Position numbers and translations under genes: made by a program
Notes under the pieces: model-generated
What the model was told of the DNA's origin: nothing
Database searches by the model: none
Seen by the model: the letters and a program-made list of their open reading frames with translations, nothing else
Shown here: positions 1-8,772 of the stretch, piece by piece
Position numbering within the stretch: position 1 is the stretch's first letter
How the letters are laid out: the number at the start of each line of letters is the position of its first letter
NCBI GenBank assembly: GCA_013112575.1
Contig: JABFGG010000004.1
Location: 248,001-312,000, forward strand
DNA length: 64,000 nt
DNA from: Chloroflexota bacterium
GTDB taxonomy: Bacteria; Chloroflexota; Anaerolineae; Anaerolineales; UBA11579
Direction: 5' to 3'

Positions 1-64
1 TTGCGTTTTTTATTTAACGAACGTAATCTTGAATGGAAGTGCCGGAGGTCTAACTATCATCAGA

Positions 65-92
65 GGGATTTCTCCCTACGGTCGAAATGACA
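65..92. repeat. Possible dispersed intergenic repeat fragment
   Basis: The stretch holds GGGATTTCTCCCTACGGTCG followed by AAATGACA. Its look resembles a type of dispersed intergenic repeat seen in several bacterial genomes, from memory and without a search. Only one copy is visible here. The rest of bases 1-284 has two hairpins, listed separately, and no gene that I can support. Confidence 0.3.
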
Positions 93-128
93 TTCGTTCG
101 CTTTTTTTGGGAGGCTAGATTTTTGCAT

Positions 129-148
129 GGGCGCAGTATGCTGCGCCC
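129..148. repeat. GC-rich hairpin repeat, TATG loop
   Basis: Perfect 8-bp inverted repeat GGGCGCAG / CTGCGCCC around the loop TATG. The same architecture with a TATG loop recurs inside the lipoprotein gene near 7272. It belongs to the GGGCG...CGCCC hairpin family of this window. Confidence 0.7.
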
Positions 149-172
149 TTATGCTAAGTTAATTTGGGAAAT

Positions 173-212
173 GGGCGACCGGCCGGTCGCTCCTACACCA
201 ACAATCTTTAAG
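173..212. repeat. GC-rich hairpin repeat with conserved 3' flank
   Basis: A 16-bp perfect palindrome (175-190, GCGACCGGCCGGTCGC) is followed by CCTACACCAAC and then AATCTTTAAG. The copy at 18050 has the same flank with only two changes, so the repeated unit is longer than the hairpin itself, about 40 bases. Confidence 0.75.
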
Positions 213-284
213 GCTTTGGTTACTAAAAGTTCACGAGGTTCTTATTAGCAGTGGTTTGAGGAATTCCTCATTCTTCTAAACTGT

Positions 285-1196
285 TTATGAGAGGGGTGAT
301 TTGAAATCATAGATGCCATCGATTATGCCCCAGCGATGGGCGTTTGTGCATTCCAAATAATCTTTGTCAGTATCGGGGAGGGGCTGGGCGCATTGGGGGC
401 ACTGGAAGAAGCTGTCTGCAGCGGCCTTTTGGCCCTCAGCATTGGCCTGGGATTTGACGAATACGCTGGGCGAAAGCTGCCAGAGGTCACCTGTCCATTG
501 CGCCAGGCTGTCCAACCAGGCCAGGATGGCTACTGGGACAGTGCGTTTGAGGAAGCCTATACGGTAGTGGGAAACGGTGAGCTGGCGTTTGATGGAAAAG
601 CCAATCTCTTGGAGCCATTGGCGCACCGCTGCCGGGTGGAAATCAAAATTGAGGGCCACAAATTCGACCGGTTCGCGAGTGAAAGGGCTCCAATCCTGGC
701 GTCGAAATAGATAACGCAGGATAGCTTTGAGGTTGAGTTTGTTGGCAAATTCGAGGATGAAGGTGCCGCCCGGCTGCATCACGCGCCTGACCTCGGCCAA
801 AGCTTTGGGAGCATCGGCCATGTGGTGCAAGACGCGGATCATGGTGGCACCATCAAAGAGGCTGCCCACAAAAGGCATCTTGTATACGTCTGTGGCAACG
901 TAAATGTAACGCTCGCTACGTCCCAGGCGTTGTTGGGCCTGTTGTAATTGTGTGCGGGAGTAGTCCATCACGACTATCCGCTGGTAGCCATGATAGCGGG
1001 GCGTGTTGCGACCCGCACCAGCACCAACTTCAAGCATCAATTCCCCACTAGCGGGCAACAGGCGTTTTAAGGCAATGGCTTCGACGCGGTCTTCATAAGC
1101 CCTGCCGCCTTCATCCCAAAAACTGCTCTGGTAGTCTGACCCTTCGTAATCACATACGGGTGGCCGGTCTTCACCGCGTTCAAGCGGTTTCGACAT
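285..1196 (-). CDS. Class I SAM-dependent methyltransferase with zinc-ribbon tail
   Basis: A 303-residue methyltransferase. The SAM-binding motif [10 protein letters not shown], lies near residues 56-64, followed by an acidic strand end (VMDYS) and the post-motif [20 protein letters not shown] typical of Methyltransf_11 enzymes. The C-terminus carries CPQC...C...H (from residue 266), like a Trm112-type zinc ribbon. The substrate is not readable from sequence. Its start overlaps the end of the upstream UDP-glucose dehydrogenase gene by 17 bases, so the two are translationally coupled; with that partner a role in envelope sugar or glycolipid synthesis is plausible but inferred. Confidence 0.8.
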   Translation of the reverse strand: MSKPLERGEDRPPVCDYEGSDYQSSFWDEGGRAYEDRVEAIALKRLLPASGELMLEVGAGAGRNTPRYHGYQRIVVMDYSRTQLQQAQQRLGRSERYIYVATDVYKMPFVGSLFDGATMIRVLHHMADAPKALAEVRRVMQPGGTFILEFANKLNLKAILRYLFRRQDWSPFTREPVEFVALNFDFHPAAVRQWLQEIGFSIKRQLTVSHYRIGFLKRTVPVAILAWLDSLAQWTGDLWQLSPSVFVKSQANAEGQKAAADSFFQCPQCAQPLPDTDKDYLECTNAHRWGIIDGIYDFKSPLS

Positions 1197-2538
1197 CTTG
1201 CTCCTGGATGGTCATCCCATTGCTGCCATTGCCATTGTAGCCGCGACCCAGGCCACGATAGACAAAGCCATCCATTTGCATCTTGTCGGGGTCGTATATG
1301 TTACGGCCATCAAAGATGACCGGCTGTTTCATACTGGCCTTGATGCTTTCCAGGTCCAGATTCTTGAACTCATTCCATTCCGTGGCAACGACGAGGGCGT
1401 CGCTACCTTTAGCAAGGTCGTAAGGATTATCTACCATCTCGACACCCGGCATCATGGGGCTGGCGACTTCCATGGAAACGGGATCATAGCCACGCACAGT
1501 GGCACCCCCGGCGATCAAACCTTCGGCAATGTCAACCGAGGGCGCATCGCGCATGTCATCCGTGTTGGGCTTAAAGGCCAGGCCCAGCAGGCCGATGGTC
1601 TTACCACTAAGATCGCCGCCCAGCATTTCTTTAACACGCTCCACAACCAGCGGGCGACGCGTTTCATTGGTGCTCATAACCGAATTGAGGATAGTGGGTT
1701 CAATACCCATCTCCTCTGCCATGAAAGCCAGAGCTTTGACGTCTTTGGGGAAACATGAACCGCCATAACCGAGACCAGCATTAAGGAAGTGGGGGCCAAT
1801 ACGATCATCGAAACCCATGCCGGCAGCTACTTCTTTGACATCGGCACCCAGGGCTTCGCAAATGTTGGCGATCTCATTAATGAAGGAGATCTTGGTGGCC
1901 AGGAAGGCATTGGAAGCGTACTTGATCATTTCAGCGGTACGTAGGTTGGTGATTACGATGGGGGCGCGCAGCGGCAGATGCAGTTGAGCAACCTTGTCAG
2001 CAGCTTCACGATCCATTGAGCCCAGCACGGTACGGTGGGGACGCATAAAGTCAGGGATGGCCGAACCTTCGCGCAAGAACTCGGGGCAGGAGACCACAGA
2101 AAAATCAATCGGTTTCGGTTGGCTAGCTTTGATGATGCCAGCAACCCAGTCACCAGTGCCTACGGGGACAGTAGACTTATTGATCACGATCAGGGGGGCC
2201 TGCATGTGCTCTGCAATGGATTTGGCAGAGGCTTCAACATACTTCAGGTCGGCTTCGCCGTCCACGCCGGAGGGTGTGCCCACACAGATGAAGGCAAATT
2301 CACTGTCTTCATCCAGGGCTTCTTCGTAAGTGGTGGTGAAGGTGAGGCGCCCAGCTTCAACATTGCGGCGTACCAGCTCTTCCAGACCGGGTTCATAAAT
2401 GGGCATTTCACCACGTCTTAAACCCTCGATCTTTTCTTCGCTGATGTCAAGGGCCACCACGCGGTTACCCAGATCGCTGAAGGCTGCAGCGGTGACCAGG
2501 CCGACGTAGCCTACGCCGACGACTGTAATCTGTTTCAT
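1180..2538 (-). CDS. ugd: UDP-glucose 6-dehydrogenase
   Basis: Oxidises UDP-glucose to UDP-glucuronate with two NAD+, feeding acidic polysaccharide synthesis in the cytoplasm. The Rossmann motif [12 protein letters not shown] is at the N-terminus, the catalytic cysteine sits in [11 protein letters not shown], and the C-terminal UDP-binding domain has [16 protein letters not shown]. The length of 452 residues is normal for the family. I start at the ATG of MKQITVVG rather than 54 bases upstream because that gives the usual N-terminus and an AGGAGG element lies just upstream. It is the first gene of a two-gene unit with the methyltransferase. Confidence 0.95.
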   Translation of the reverse strand: MKQITVVGVGYVGLVTAAAFSDLGNRVVALDISEEKIEGLRRGEMPIYEPGLEELVRRNVEAGRLTFTTTYEEALDEDSEFAFICVGTPSGVDGEADLKYVEASAKSIAEHMQAPLIVINKSTVPVGTGDWVAGIIKASQPKPIDFSVVSCPEFLREGSAIPDFMRPHRTVLGSMDREAADKVAQLHLPLRAPIVITNLRTAEMIKYASNAFLATKISFINEIANICEALGADVKEVAAGMGFDDRIGPHFLNAGLGYGGSCFPKDVKALAFMAEEMGIEPTILNSVMSTNETRRPLVVERVKEMLGGDLSGKTIGLLGLAFKPNTDDMRDAPSVDIAEGLIAGGATVRGYDPVSMEVASPMMPGVEMVDNPYDLAKGSDALVVATEWNEFKNLDLESIKASMKQPVIFDGRNIYDPDKMQMDGFVYRGLGRGYNGNGSNGMTIQEQDVETA

Positions 2539-2712
2539 TGGAAGGAGAGCCTCCTCTTTTCCATTGGGCCAATCGCCCAAGCAAAAATTCATTAAAATGC
2601 GCCGAATCTTATCACGATTTAGTACCCCTGGGCAAACGTCCTGAAAGAATCATGACATTAGTACCTTGTTTTTAGTAGGCTTCTAACTAAACTGTAAGTA
2701 GAGCTTTAAGGT

Positions 2713-2733
2713 TCGTATTGTCTTTTAATACGA
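2713..2733. promoter_or_regulatory. Inverted repeat upstream of Rrf2 gene
   Basis: Perfect 7-bp arms TCGTATT and AATACGA are separated by 7 bases, about 30 bases before the Rrf2-family gene. A weak promoter (TTGTTT, 16 bases, TAAACT) lies further upstream near 2667-2694, which would place the repeat in the transcribed leader. It may be an autoregulatory operator; that is inferred. Confidence 0.45.
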
Positions 2734-2765
2734 CAGTCGCATTTCAGTAGTGAAAAGGGTTTACG

Positions 2766-3167
2766 ATGCAGATCACAAGACAGGCAGATTACGCCCTACG
2801 GGCAGTGCATTATCTGGCTCAATTGAGCAGTAATGCCAAAGTGTCGACAAGCGAAATCGCCGAAAAACAAGAAATTCCTTTGTCATTTCTGGCAAAGATC
2901 ATCGCGCAACTAGCCGTAGTAGGGCTGGTGCACACCACGCGTGGTGCGCACGGGGGGGTGAGTCTGGCTAGAAATCCCGACGAGATCTCTCTGCTGGATG
3001 TGGTGGAGGCAATTGACGGGCCGATCACCCTGAATGAATGCGTGGTGGAAAGCCACAATTGCACCATCGAGAATTGCGCCATGCAACACGTGTGGTGCGA
3101 TGCGCAAGATGAACTGGTAAACCGCCTGAAAGAGGCCCGTTTTTCACAGTTCATTCCTGTTTCTTAA
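2766..3167 (+). CDS. Rrf2-family transcriptional regulator, IscR-like
   Basis: A 133-residue winged-helix repressor. The N-terminus MQITRQADYALRAVHYLA and the block SLLDVVEAIDG are hallmarks of Rrf2. Cysteines at 92, 99 and 104 match almost exactly the positions of the three [2Fe-2S] ligands of IscR (92, 98, 104), and a further Cys is at 111, so iron-sulfur or redox sensing is likely. No Fe-S assembly genes are adjacent, so the target is not evident. An inverted repeat upstream suggests autoregulation, and a hairpin terminator follows. It could equally be NsrR- or RsrR-like. Confidence 0.88.
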   Translation: MQITRQADYALRAVHYLAQLSSNAKVSTSEIAEKQEIPLSFLAKIIAQLAVVGLVHTTRGAHGGVSLARNPDEISLLDVVEAIDGPITLNECVVESHNCTIENCAMQHVWCDAQDELVNRLKEARFSQFIPVS

Positions 3168-3190
3168 CATTCAAAGCAGCAATCTGAAAT

Positions 3191-3213
3191 AGGCCTCGTA
3201 GAGGCCTGTTTTT
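3191..3213 (+). terminator. Rho-independent terminator after Rrf2 gene
   Basis: Stem AGGCCTC / GAGGCCT with a 3-base loop followed by GTTTTTG, 24 bases after the stop codon. Confidence 0.75.
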
Positions 3214-3261
3214 GTATTACGCGGTAGAATGCCCGCATTCTATGTAAGGCATAAAAACCGC

Positions 3262-4068
3262 ATGTTCCCGAATAAAAAAATATTATTTTTATTGATACTT
3301 GTGCTACTGGCTGCATGCAGCCCTGCTCCCGAAGCAACACCTACTCAACTGCCCACCGACGTACCCACTGTAGCGCCTACAGCCACACCACTACCGCCAC
3401 CGACAGAAACTACAATCCCCACCCCGGAAGCAACAGCTACACCAGAACCCTTGCCGGTAAGTGAGGTGTGTACGCCCCTGCGCGACCATGAGATTGCCAG
3501 ATTACCGGAATACGTTACCAATCCTTACACTGAGACACTGACCAGCAACAAAGAGCAAGGCCACCACGGCGTGGATTTTGCCTATTTATACAAAGACGGG
3601 GATGGCCCGGTGATCGAGGGGGTAGATATCCTCTCTATTATGGATGGGGTGGTGGTGAGCTTTACCAATAACCGTGAGCCATATGGCAACATGATCATGA
3701 TCGAAACGCCCTATGATCTTCTGCCGCCTGAGGTGATCGCGTTTTACGAGGTGCAGCCCAGCCAGTCCATATATCACCTCTATGCACACTTGCTAGATAA
3801 CCCCACGCTGGCGATGGGGCAGGCCGTTAACTGTGGCGACACATTAGGGCAAGTGGGCAACACAGGCAATTCGGGCAACCCGCACCTGCATTTGGAAACA
3901 CGCGTAGGGCCGGGCGGGCAAAGCTTCCCGCAGCAGTTGGTCTTTTACGACACCACAGCATCACCTGAACAAGCTGCAGGCTACCAACGCTGGCGCTCTT
4001 CCGGCGAATTTGTGCAATATGATCCGATGCTGCTGTTTGCACTGGTAAGCCCGGAGACGGAGCAGTGA
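3262..4068 (+). CDS. M23-family metallopeptidase lipoprotein
   Basis: A 268-residue lipoprotein. The signal peptide ends in a lipobox (LLAACS), then a Thr/Pro-rich stalk of about 40 residues. The C-terminal half is a LytM/M23 domain with the zinc ligands of HHGVDFA and the HxH of NPHLHLETR, plus YAHL. Such domains cut peptidoglycan cross-bridges, so a cell-wall remodelling role on the outer face of the membrane is expected. I start at the second ATG because the first, at 3229, lies inside the probable -10 box TAGAAT (3225-3230). Confidence 0.85.
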   Translation: MFPNKKILFLLILVLLAACSPAPEATPTQLPTDVPTVAPTATPLPPPTETTIPTPEATATPEPLPVSEVCTPLRDHEIARLPEYVTNPYTETLTSNKEQGHHGVDFAYLYKDGDGPVIEGVDILSIMDGVVVSFTNNREPYGNMIMIETPYDLLPPEVIAFYEVQPSQSIYHLYAHLLDNPTLAMGQAVNCGDTLGQVGNTGNSGNPHLHLETRVGPGGQSFPQQLVFYDTTASPEQAAGYQRWRSSGEFVQYDPMLLFALVSPETEQ

Positions 4069-4160
4069 GATCAAGTGGCGGTTTGGTGGTGGATTGGATT
4101 GCTGATACACTAACGCTGCTTGATTAATATCAAAGCTACTCATCCCTAAGGGAGAAATCC

Positions 4161-4949
4161 TTGAAAAGTAATTTGAGATTGGTCCTGAGTGTTGCCGTTT
4201 TGGCGATAGCATCGCTGGCTTGCCAGAGCATCCCTTTCCTACGAGCCACAGAAACGCCGACGCCCACCGCGACAGCAACTGCGACTATCACCCCAACTGC
4301 CGCCCCAACCGAGCCGCCTACCCCAACGATCACGTCCACACCGCTACCCGATACATTTACTGAAGAGAATCCGGACGGTTCGACTCGCATCATCGACATG
4401 GAATATGGCTACACTTTTTCCCTGCCGGAGAATTGGCTGGTGTTGGAGGGCAATAGCAGTTTGCAGGAACAACTCGAAGATTTTGCCGTCGAAAATTACC
4501 CTAATGTACAGGACGCCATTGATCTTTTAGAGTCGCAGGGCAACGAAGATTTCCTGCGTTTTATGGCTATGGATCTAAGCGTTGAAGAAACCGGCGCTGA
4601 TTTCTTACCGAATATCTCAATGGCCGTTCTGGGAGAGGATGTATTAGGTGGTTTTTCTTTACAGGAATTGGTGGAGATTTCTGTTGAGACGATTCCCAGA
4701 ATGTTCGAGGGTTCCAATATCATCGATCAGGGCACCTTCATACATGAGACGGGGGATGAATTCGGTTTTATTGTAATTAGCCTGCCCTCTGTTTCAGATG
4801 CCCAAGTCGTTGTTCAACAGAAGCAGATTTATATCCCATTGCCAGGCATTGGCGTTTTGACGGTTACTTTTACAACCACAGCTGATCTCTATAATGAAAG
4901 CGTCGCTGAATTCGATGAGATCGTGAGCAGTTTTTCATTAGATAACTAA
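4161..4949 (+). CDS. Lipoprotein of unknown function with Thr/Pro stalk
   Basis: A 262-residue protein starting at TTG, seven bases after an AGGGAG element. A hydrophobic signal with lipobox (ASLAC) is followed by a stalk made almost only of Thr, Pro and Ala, then a globular domain of about 200 residues beginning [13 protein letters not shown]. That opening resembles the PsbP/DUF1795-type fold in which a strand-rich domain reads a user-defined ligand, but I cannot assign a function. It follows the M23 lipoprotein in the same direction and may be co-transcribed. Confidence 0.7.
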   Translation: MKSNLRLVLSVAVLAIASLACQSIPFLRATETPTPTATATATITPTAAPTEPPTPTITSTPLPDTFTEENPDGSTRIIDMEYGYTFSLPENWLVLEGNSSLQEQLEDFAVENYPNVQDAIDLLESQGNEDFLRFMAMDLSVEETGADFLPNISMAVLGEDVLGGFSLQELVEISVETIPRMFEGSNIIDQGTFIHETGDEFGFIVISLPSVSDAQVVVQQKQIYIPLPGIGVLTVTFTTTADLYNESVAEFDEIVSSFSLDN

Positions 4950-4968
4950 TCCCTTATGGAGTCGATCA

Positions 4969-6627
4969 ATGTCCAATCCTCGCCCTGTGCGCGCCCCACG
5001 CGGCGCTGAACTGACCTGTAAATCCTGGCTGACCGAAGCCGTGTACCGCATGATCCAGAACAACCTCGACCCGGAGGTGGCAGAGCGACCCGATGACCTG
5101 GTGGTGTACGGTGGGCGCGGGCAGGCAGCGCGCAGCTGGGAGGCCTTTGATGCTATTTTAGACAGCCTGAAAGAACTGGAAGATGATGAGACCCTACTGG
5201 TGCAGTCCGGCAAGCCGGTGGCTGTCTTTAAATCGCATGCTGATGCGCCACGCGTGCTGATCGCAAATTCCAACCTGGTGCCGCACTGGGCCACGCAGCA
5301 ACACTTTGACGAACTGTCTGCTAAAGGCTTGATGATGTACGGCCAGATGACGGCCGGTTCGTGGATCTATATTGGCACACAAGGTATCTTGCAAGGTACC
5401 TATGAAACACTGGGGTCGCTGGCGCAGCAAAAAGGCTGGGGCTCGCTGAAAGGCAAGTGGACGCTCACGGCCGGTTTGGGTGGGATGGGCGGCGCCCAGC
5501 CGTTAGCAATCACGATGAACGAGGGTGTGGCGCTGGTAGTGGAAGTGGACCCCGAACGCGCCAGGCGCAGGCTGGAGATCGGTTACGTGGACGTGGTGGT
5601 GGACGAACTGGAAGAAGCCATGACGCTGGTGGAAGAGGCTGCAAAAAATAAAGAGGCCAAGTCGATTGGCCTGATCGCCAACGCTGCTGAGGTCTTCCCC
5701 GAACTGGTGATCCGCGGTATTGTGCCCGACGTGGTTACCGACCAGACCTCGGCGCACGACGTTTTCTCGTATATTCCCGCGGGCTTGTCTATGGAAGATG
5801 CCGATGAGCTGCGCACAAATGACCCTGAGGAATATGAGAAGCGTTCCATGGCATCGATGGCGGCCCACGTGGAGGCCATGCTGGAGTTCCAGAAGAAGGG
5901 CAGCGAGGTCTTTGATTATGGCAACAACATCCGCCAGCGGGCCTACGAACACGGCGTAAAGAATGCCTTTGATTTCCCCGGCTTTGTGCCCGCTTACATC
6001 CGCCCGCTGTTCTGTGAGGGCAAGGGGCCGTTCCGGTGGGTGGCGCTCTCCGGTGACCCGGAAGACATTTACGCGACCGACGAAGCCATTATGGAATTAT
6101 TCCCCGAGGACGAGCATTTGCATCGCTGGCTAAAGATGGCCAAAGAGCAAATTCCCTTCCAGGGCTTGCCCTCGCGCATTTGCTGGTTGGGCTATGGAGA
6201 ACGCGCCCAGGCTGGTTTGATGTTCAATAATATGGTGGCGGAGGGACTGGTTAAAGCGCCCATCGTGATCGGCCGCGACCACCTCGACTCGGGATCAGTG
6301 GCTTCCCCCAACCGCGAGACGGAAGGCATGAAAGACGGCACGGATGCGGTCAGCGATTGGGCTATCCTGAATGCGATGATCAATGCCGTCAATGGGGCGA
6401 CCTGGGTGTCGTTCCATCACGGGGGCGGCGTGGGCATTGGTTACAGCCAGCACGCCGGGCAGGTCATCGTGGCCGACGGCACGGCGGAAGCGGCGGCGCG
6501 CCTGGAGCGCGTGCTGACCAGTGACCCTGGGATGGGCGTGGTTCGGCATGCGGATGCGGGTTACGAGCAGGCGGTTGAGGCGGCGAAGAGGCATGGGATC
6601 AAGATGCCGATGTTGGGGAGTGAGTGA
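4969..6627 (+). CDS. hutU: Urocanate hydratase
   Basis: Second enzyme of histidine degradation: adds water to urocanate to give 4-imidazolone-5-propionate, using tightly bound NAD+ as electrophile. At 552 residues it has the normal length. Family blocks seen include [14 protein letters not shown], the NAD+-binding [12 protein letters not shown] near residue 170, the catalytic cysteine 405 ([11 protein letters not shown]) and the end block [19 protein letters not shown]. It lies 20 bases after the preceding lipoprotein gene, with GGAG before the ATG. No hutH, hutI or hutG is in this window, so the rest of the pathway must lie elsewhere. Confidence 0.96.
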   Translation: MSNPRPVRAPRGAELTCKSWLTEAVYRMIQNNLDPEVAERPDDLVVYGGRGQAARSWEAFDAILDSLKELEDDETLLVQSGKPVAVFKSHADAPRVLIANSNLVPHWATQQHFDELSAKGLMMYGQMTAGSWIYIGTQGILQGTYETLGSLAQQKGWGSLKGKWTLTAGLGGMGGAQPLAITMNEGVALVVEVDPERARRRLEIGYVDVVVDELEEAMTLVEEAAKNKEAKSIGLIANAAEVFPELVIRGIVPDVVTDQTSAHDVFSYIPAGLSMEDADELRTNDPEEYEKRSMASMAAHVEAMLEFQKKGSEVFDYGNNIRQRAYEHGVKNAFDFPGFVPAYIRPLFCEGKGPFRWVALSGDPEDIYATDEAIMELFPEDEHLHRWLKMAKEQIPFQGLPSRICWLGYGERAQAGLMFNNMVAEGLVKAPIVIGRDHLDSGSVASPNRETEGMKDGTDAVSDWAILNAMINAVNGATWVSFHHGGGVGIGYSQHAGQVIVADGTAEAAARLERVLTSDPGMGVVRHADAGYEQAVEAAKRHGIKMPMLGSE

Positions 6628-6672
6628 TCAGGAAGAGGGAGTAAGGAAACAGGGGAAAAGGGTTTAGGTTTA
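6624..6672 (+). repeat. Degenerate heptanucleotide tract A
   Basis: From the hutU stop codon onward the sequence can be read as seven consecutive 7-base units of the kind GTGATCA, GGAAGAG, GGAGTAA, GGAAACA. Related tracts lie near 7191, 10805, 11822 (opposite strand), 40340 and 53926. Confidence 0.5.
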
Positions 6673-6719
6673 TTTTGGACCCATAGGCTTTTTGACTGCC
6701 TATAACGGAGGTCTGTCAC

Positions 6720-7196
6720 ATGGCAAACACACTCGTGGTCTATTATTCGCTGACCGGAAACACACGGCAGATAGCCGAAGCCATTGCCGCGGCGCATGAC
6801 GCCGATCTTGAAGCTATTGAAGATAGCTTTAACCGGGACACTAGTTTGGGACGCCCTCGCTCAGCAATTGAAGGTCTTCTGGGTCTGCGCAGTGGTATCG
6901 TCCCGCCCAAGCATGACGTCAGTGAATACGATCTGGTCGTGGTGGGTACGCCCGTGTGGGCTGCCCGACTATCATCGCCAGTGCGTGCTTTTTTGAGCGA
7001 ACAGCGCGCCGCGCTCAAATGCGTAGCGTTTTTCTGCACGCAGGGCGGTATTGGTGGGAAGTGGACTATACAAAACATGGTCAAGATTTGCGGTCAGCAG
7101 CCTGTAGCGCGTATGGTCATCTCGGAGCGCCAGTTGAATACCGCAATTGCGGAAGAGAAGATCGCACAGTTTGTGAACGAAATCCGATTAGGATGA
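6720..7196 (+). CDS. Flavodoxin family protein
   Basis: A 158-residue soluble FMN protein. The phosphate-binding loop SLTGNTRQIAEAI follows the first strand (LVVYYS), and the middle has LVVVGTPVWAARLSSPVRAFL, the aromatic isoalloxazine-binding region. It probably carries electrons or serves as a flavoreductase-like domain; no partner is adjacent. The start has a strong GGAGGT element. It is flanked on both sides by heptamer repeat tracts, while its own codons look like the surrounding genome. Confidence 0.88.
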   Translation: MANTLVVYYSLTGNTRQIAEAIAAAHDADLEAIEDSFNRDTSLGRPRSAIEGLLGLRSGIVPPKHDVSEYDLVVVGTPVWAARLSSPVRAFLSEQRAALKCVAFFCTQGGIGGKWTIQNMVKICGQQPVARMVISERQLNTAIAEEKIAQFVNEIRLG

Positions 7197-7232
7197 ATTG
7201 GGAATAGAGAATAGTAACCCGGTGAAAGGGGT
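7191..7232 (+). repeat. Degenerate heptanucleotide tract B
   Basis: Seven-base units GGATGAA, TTGGGAA, TAGAGAA, TAGTAAC begin over the flavodoxin stop codon. The unit GGATGAA recurs in the tract at 40340. This copy is weaker than tract C. Confidence 0.4.
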
Positions 7233-7237
7233 TGTGG

Positions 7238-8503
7238 ATGAGGCATTCTTTTAGGTCTATCTGGAGGAAAGGCGTAGTATGCTACGCTCCTACGCTGGTG
7301 TTGCTTCTTGCCGCCTGTGCGCCCGTAACGGCTCTGCCAACTGAAACGGTGACAGTTGAACCGCAGGAGACGAAAACATCTGTGCCAACAGAGAGTACCA
7401 ATACACCAATACCACCCAGTCCTACCTATTTCCCAACAAACTATCCAGGTACTGATATTCTTGGTCAGTGGCAGGCTGTGGATAGGGCAGATGGTAGTAA
7501 CTTGATGTTGTTATTCGAGATGGATGAAAACGGCAATATGACTTTTGTGATGTTCGATGATGAGGCCACTGAGTGTGATGGTACACCATTGCGAACTCTT
7601 TACAGCTCTGGCATTGTTGAAGTGCATGGTTGGTCATCTTTTCTTCTTGTCGGTTCAGGTGAGTGCAATGTCACGGATGAAGTAATAAGCATCAAAATTC
7701 CTTTTAATCACGCGCCTCAGTTCGAAGGAAGGCCCCATTTATTTGACGGCAATATGCAAAGTTGGACGCGACCAGACATTATTTCGAAGATTCCAACCTT
7801 AACTCAAGAAAATCCCCAAGAGAGACTTACGAAGCTCCTAAAGACGAATGGAGGCTGTCAATTTCCATGTTGGTGGGGGCTGACACCAGGGGAGGCAACT
7901 TGGGCGCAAGCCGAAAACCTATTTTCAACGCTTACATACGCTGAAATACAGGATTTTGAATTAGATGCTACGCGTGGATACCTCGTAACATTTACTGCAG
8001 AGCCCACTACTACAAGAGACGGTTTATTCAAGCTTAGAGTTGATGTGGACAATAAAGGGATAATAACAACTATCAGAACAATGAGGAATTGGGACGTCCA
8101 ATCTCAAGATTACTCCTTACCTGGGATATTGAGATTGTTGGGCAAACCAAGTGAAATTTGGCTTCAGGTACATCCAAATGCAGCAATTGGACCATTCTAT
8201 CTGCTGGTGCTCTTCTATCCGGACAAAGGTGTAAGCGCAAAGTTCACATCTGAGGCAGATTTCTCAATTTCATCTACCGCAATATGTCTAGATCGAATTA
8301 AACAACCAAGCCCGGCGCTGAACCTTTGGTCGCCTCTGACAATAAGGACATTTGATGATATACATGAGGTATCTACTGATGATAAGCCGTATGAAGCACT
8401 GGGAGAAGTCACAGATATAGATGTTCAGGTTTTTTATGATAGGTATAAAGAAAGCAACAGTTTATCAGAGTGTTTTTACTCGCCTGTAGATATTTGGCCC
8501 TAA
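7238..8503 (+). CDS. Hypothetical lipoprotein, GGCQFPCWWG type
   Basis: A 421-residue predicted lipoprotein of unknown function. Signal peptide with lipobox (LLAACAP), a Thr/Pro-rich linker, a first domain around residues 70-170, and a C-terminal domain that opens with GGCQFPCWWGLTPGE. I believe the latter motif marks a family common in Chloroflexota hypothetical proteins, from memory. The signal-peptide codons for VVCYAP overlap a hairpin repeat at 7271-7294. The gene is visibly richer in A and T than hutU or the flavodoxin and is preceded by a heptamer tract, both consistent with acquisition. GTG or TTG starts a few codons upstream are possible. Confidence 0.65.
   Translation: MRHSFRSIWRKGVVCYAPTLVLLLAACAPVTALPTETVTVEPQETKTSVPTESTNTPIPPSPTYFPTNYPGTDILGQWQAVDRADGSNLMLLFEMDENGNMTFVMFDDEATECDGTPLRTLYSSGIVEVHGWSSFLLVGSGECNVTDEVISIKIPFNHAPQFEGRPHLFDGNMQSWTRPDIISKIPTLTQENPQERLTKLLKTNGGCQFPCWWGLTPGEATWAQAENLFSTLTYAEIQDFELDATRGYLVTFTAEPTTTRDGLFKLRVDVDNKGIITTIRTMRNWDVQSQDYSLPGILRLLGKPSEIWLQVHPNAAIGPFYLLVLFYPDKGVSAKFTSEADFSISSTAICLDRIKQPSPALNLWSPLTIRTFDDIHEVSTDDKPYEALGEVTDIDVQVFYDRYKESNSLSECFYSPVDIWP
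7271..7294. repeat. Hairpin repeat inside a reading frame
   Basis: GCGTAG-TATG-CTACGC followed by TCCTAC has the shape of the hairpin at 129 (same TATG loop) and of the family's CGC(C)CCTAC tail. It lies in frame in the signal-peptide region of the lipoprotein gene that starts at 7238. Confidence 0.6.
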
Positions 8504-8772
8504 GGCAAATTAATACTCTTTAATATTATGTAAGTTCCTTTGACAAAGATTTCTTACTCTGTTCATTCCCACGCCTTACCGATGGGGCCAACCTTCTCCC
8601 CCCAACCTTGATTCCCCAGTCCCTGACCCAAATTCATCCTCATCTAATTCAGCGGAATTACGCAGATAGTATTCATGGTATAAATCCTCTTTCCTCATTG
8701 GCCTGAGAAAAAGTCTTATTTGACGCAGCATTTGAATTTTCCACCCCACATATAGAACACAAGGCGGTTCGT

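Noticed and set aside
1-284. Possible gene at the window start
   Set aside because: No frame with a recognisable product; only repeats and hairpins are present.
3229-3261. Upstream ATG of the M23 lipoprotein
   Set aside because: It lies inside the -10 box TAGAAT and would add non-signal residues before the signal peptide. Similar reasoning removed upstream starts at 10087, 13868, 15113, 21094 and 42312.
4245-4345. Low-complexity Thr/Pro/Ala codon runs as possible DNA tandem repeats
   Set aside because: The DNA is not periodic; the runs encode flexible stalks after lipoboxes, as in the lipoproteins at 3262, 55199, 56463 and 59311.
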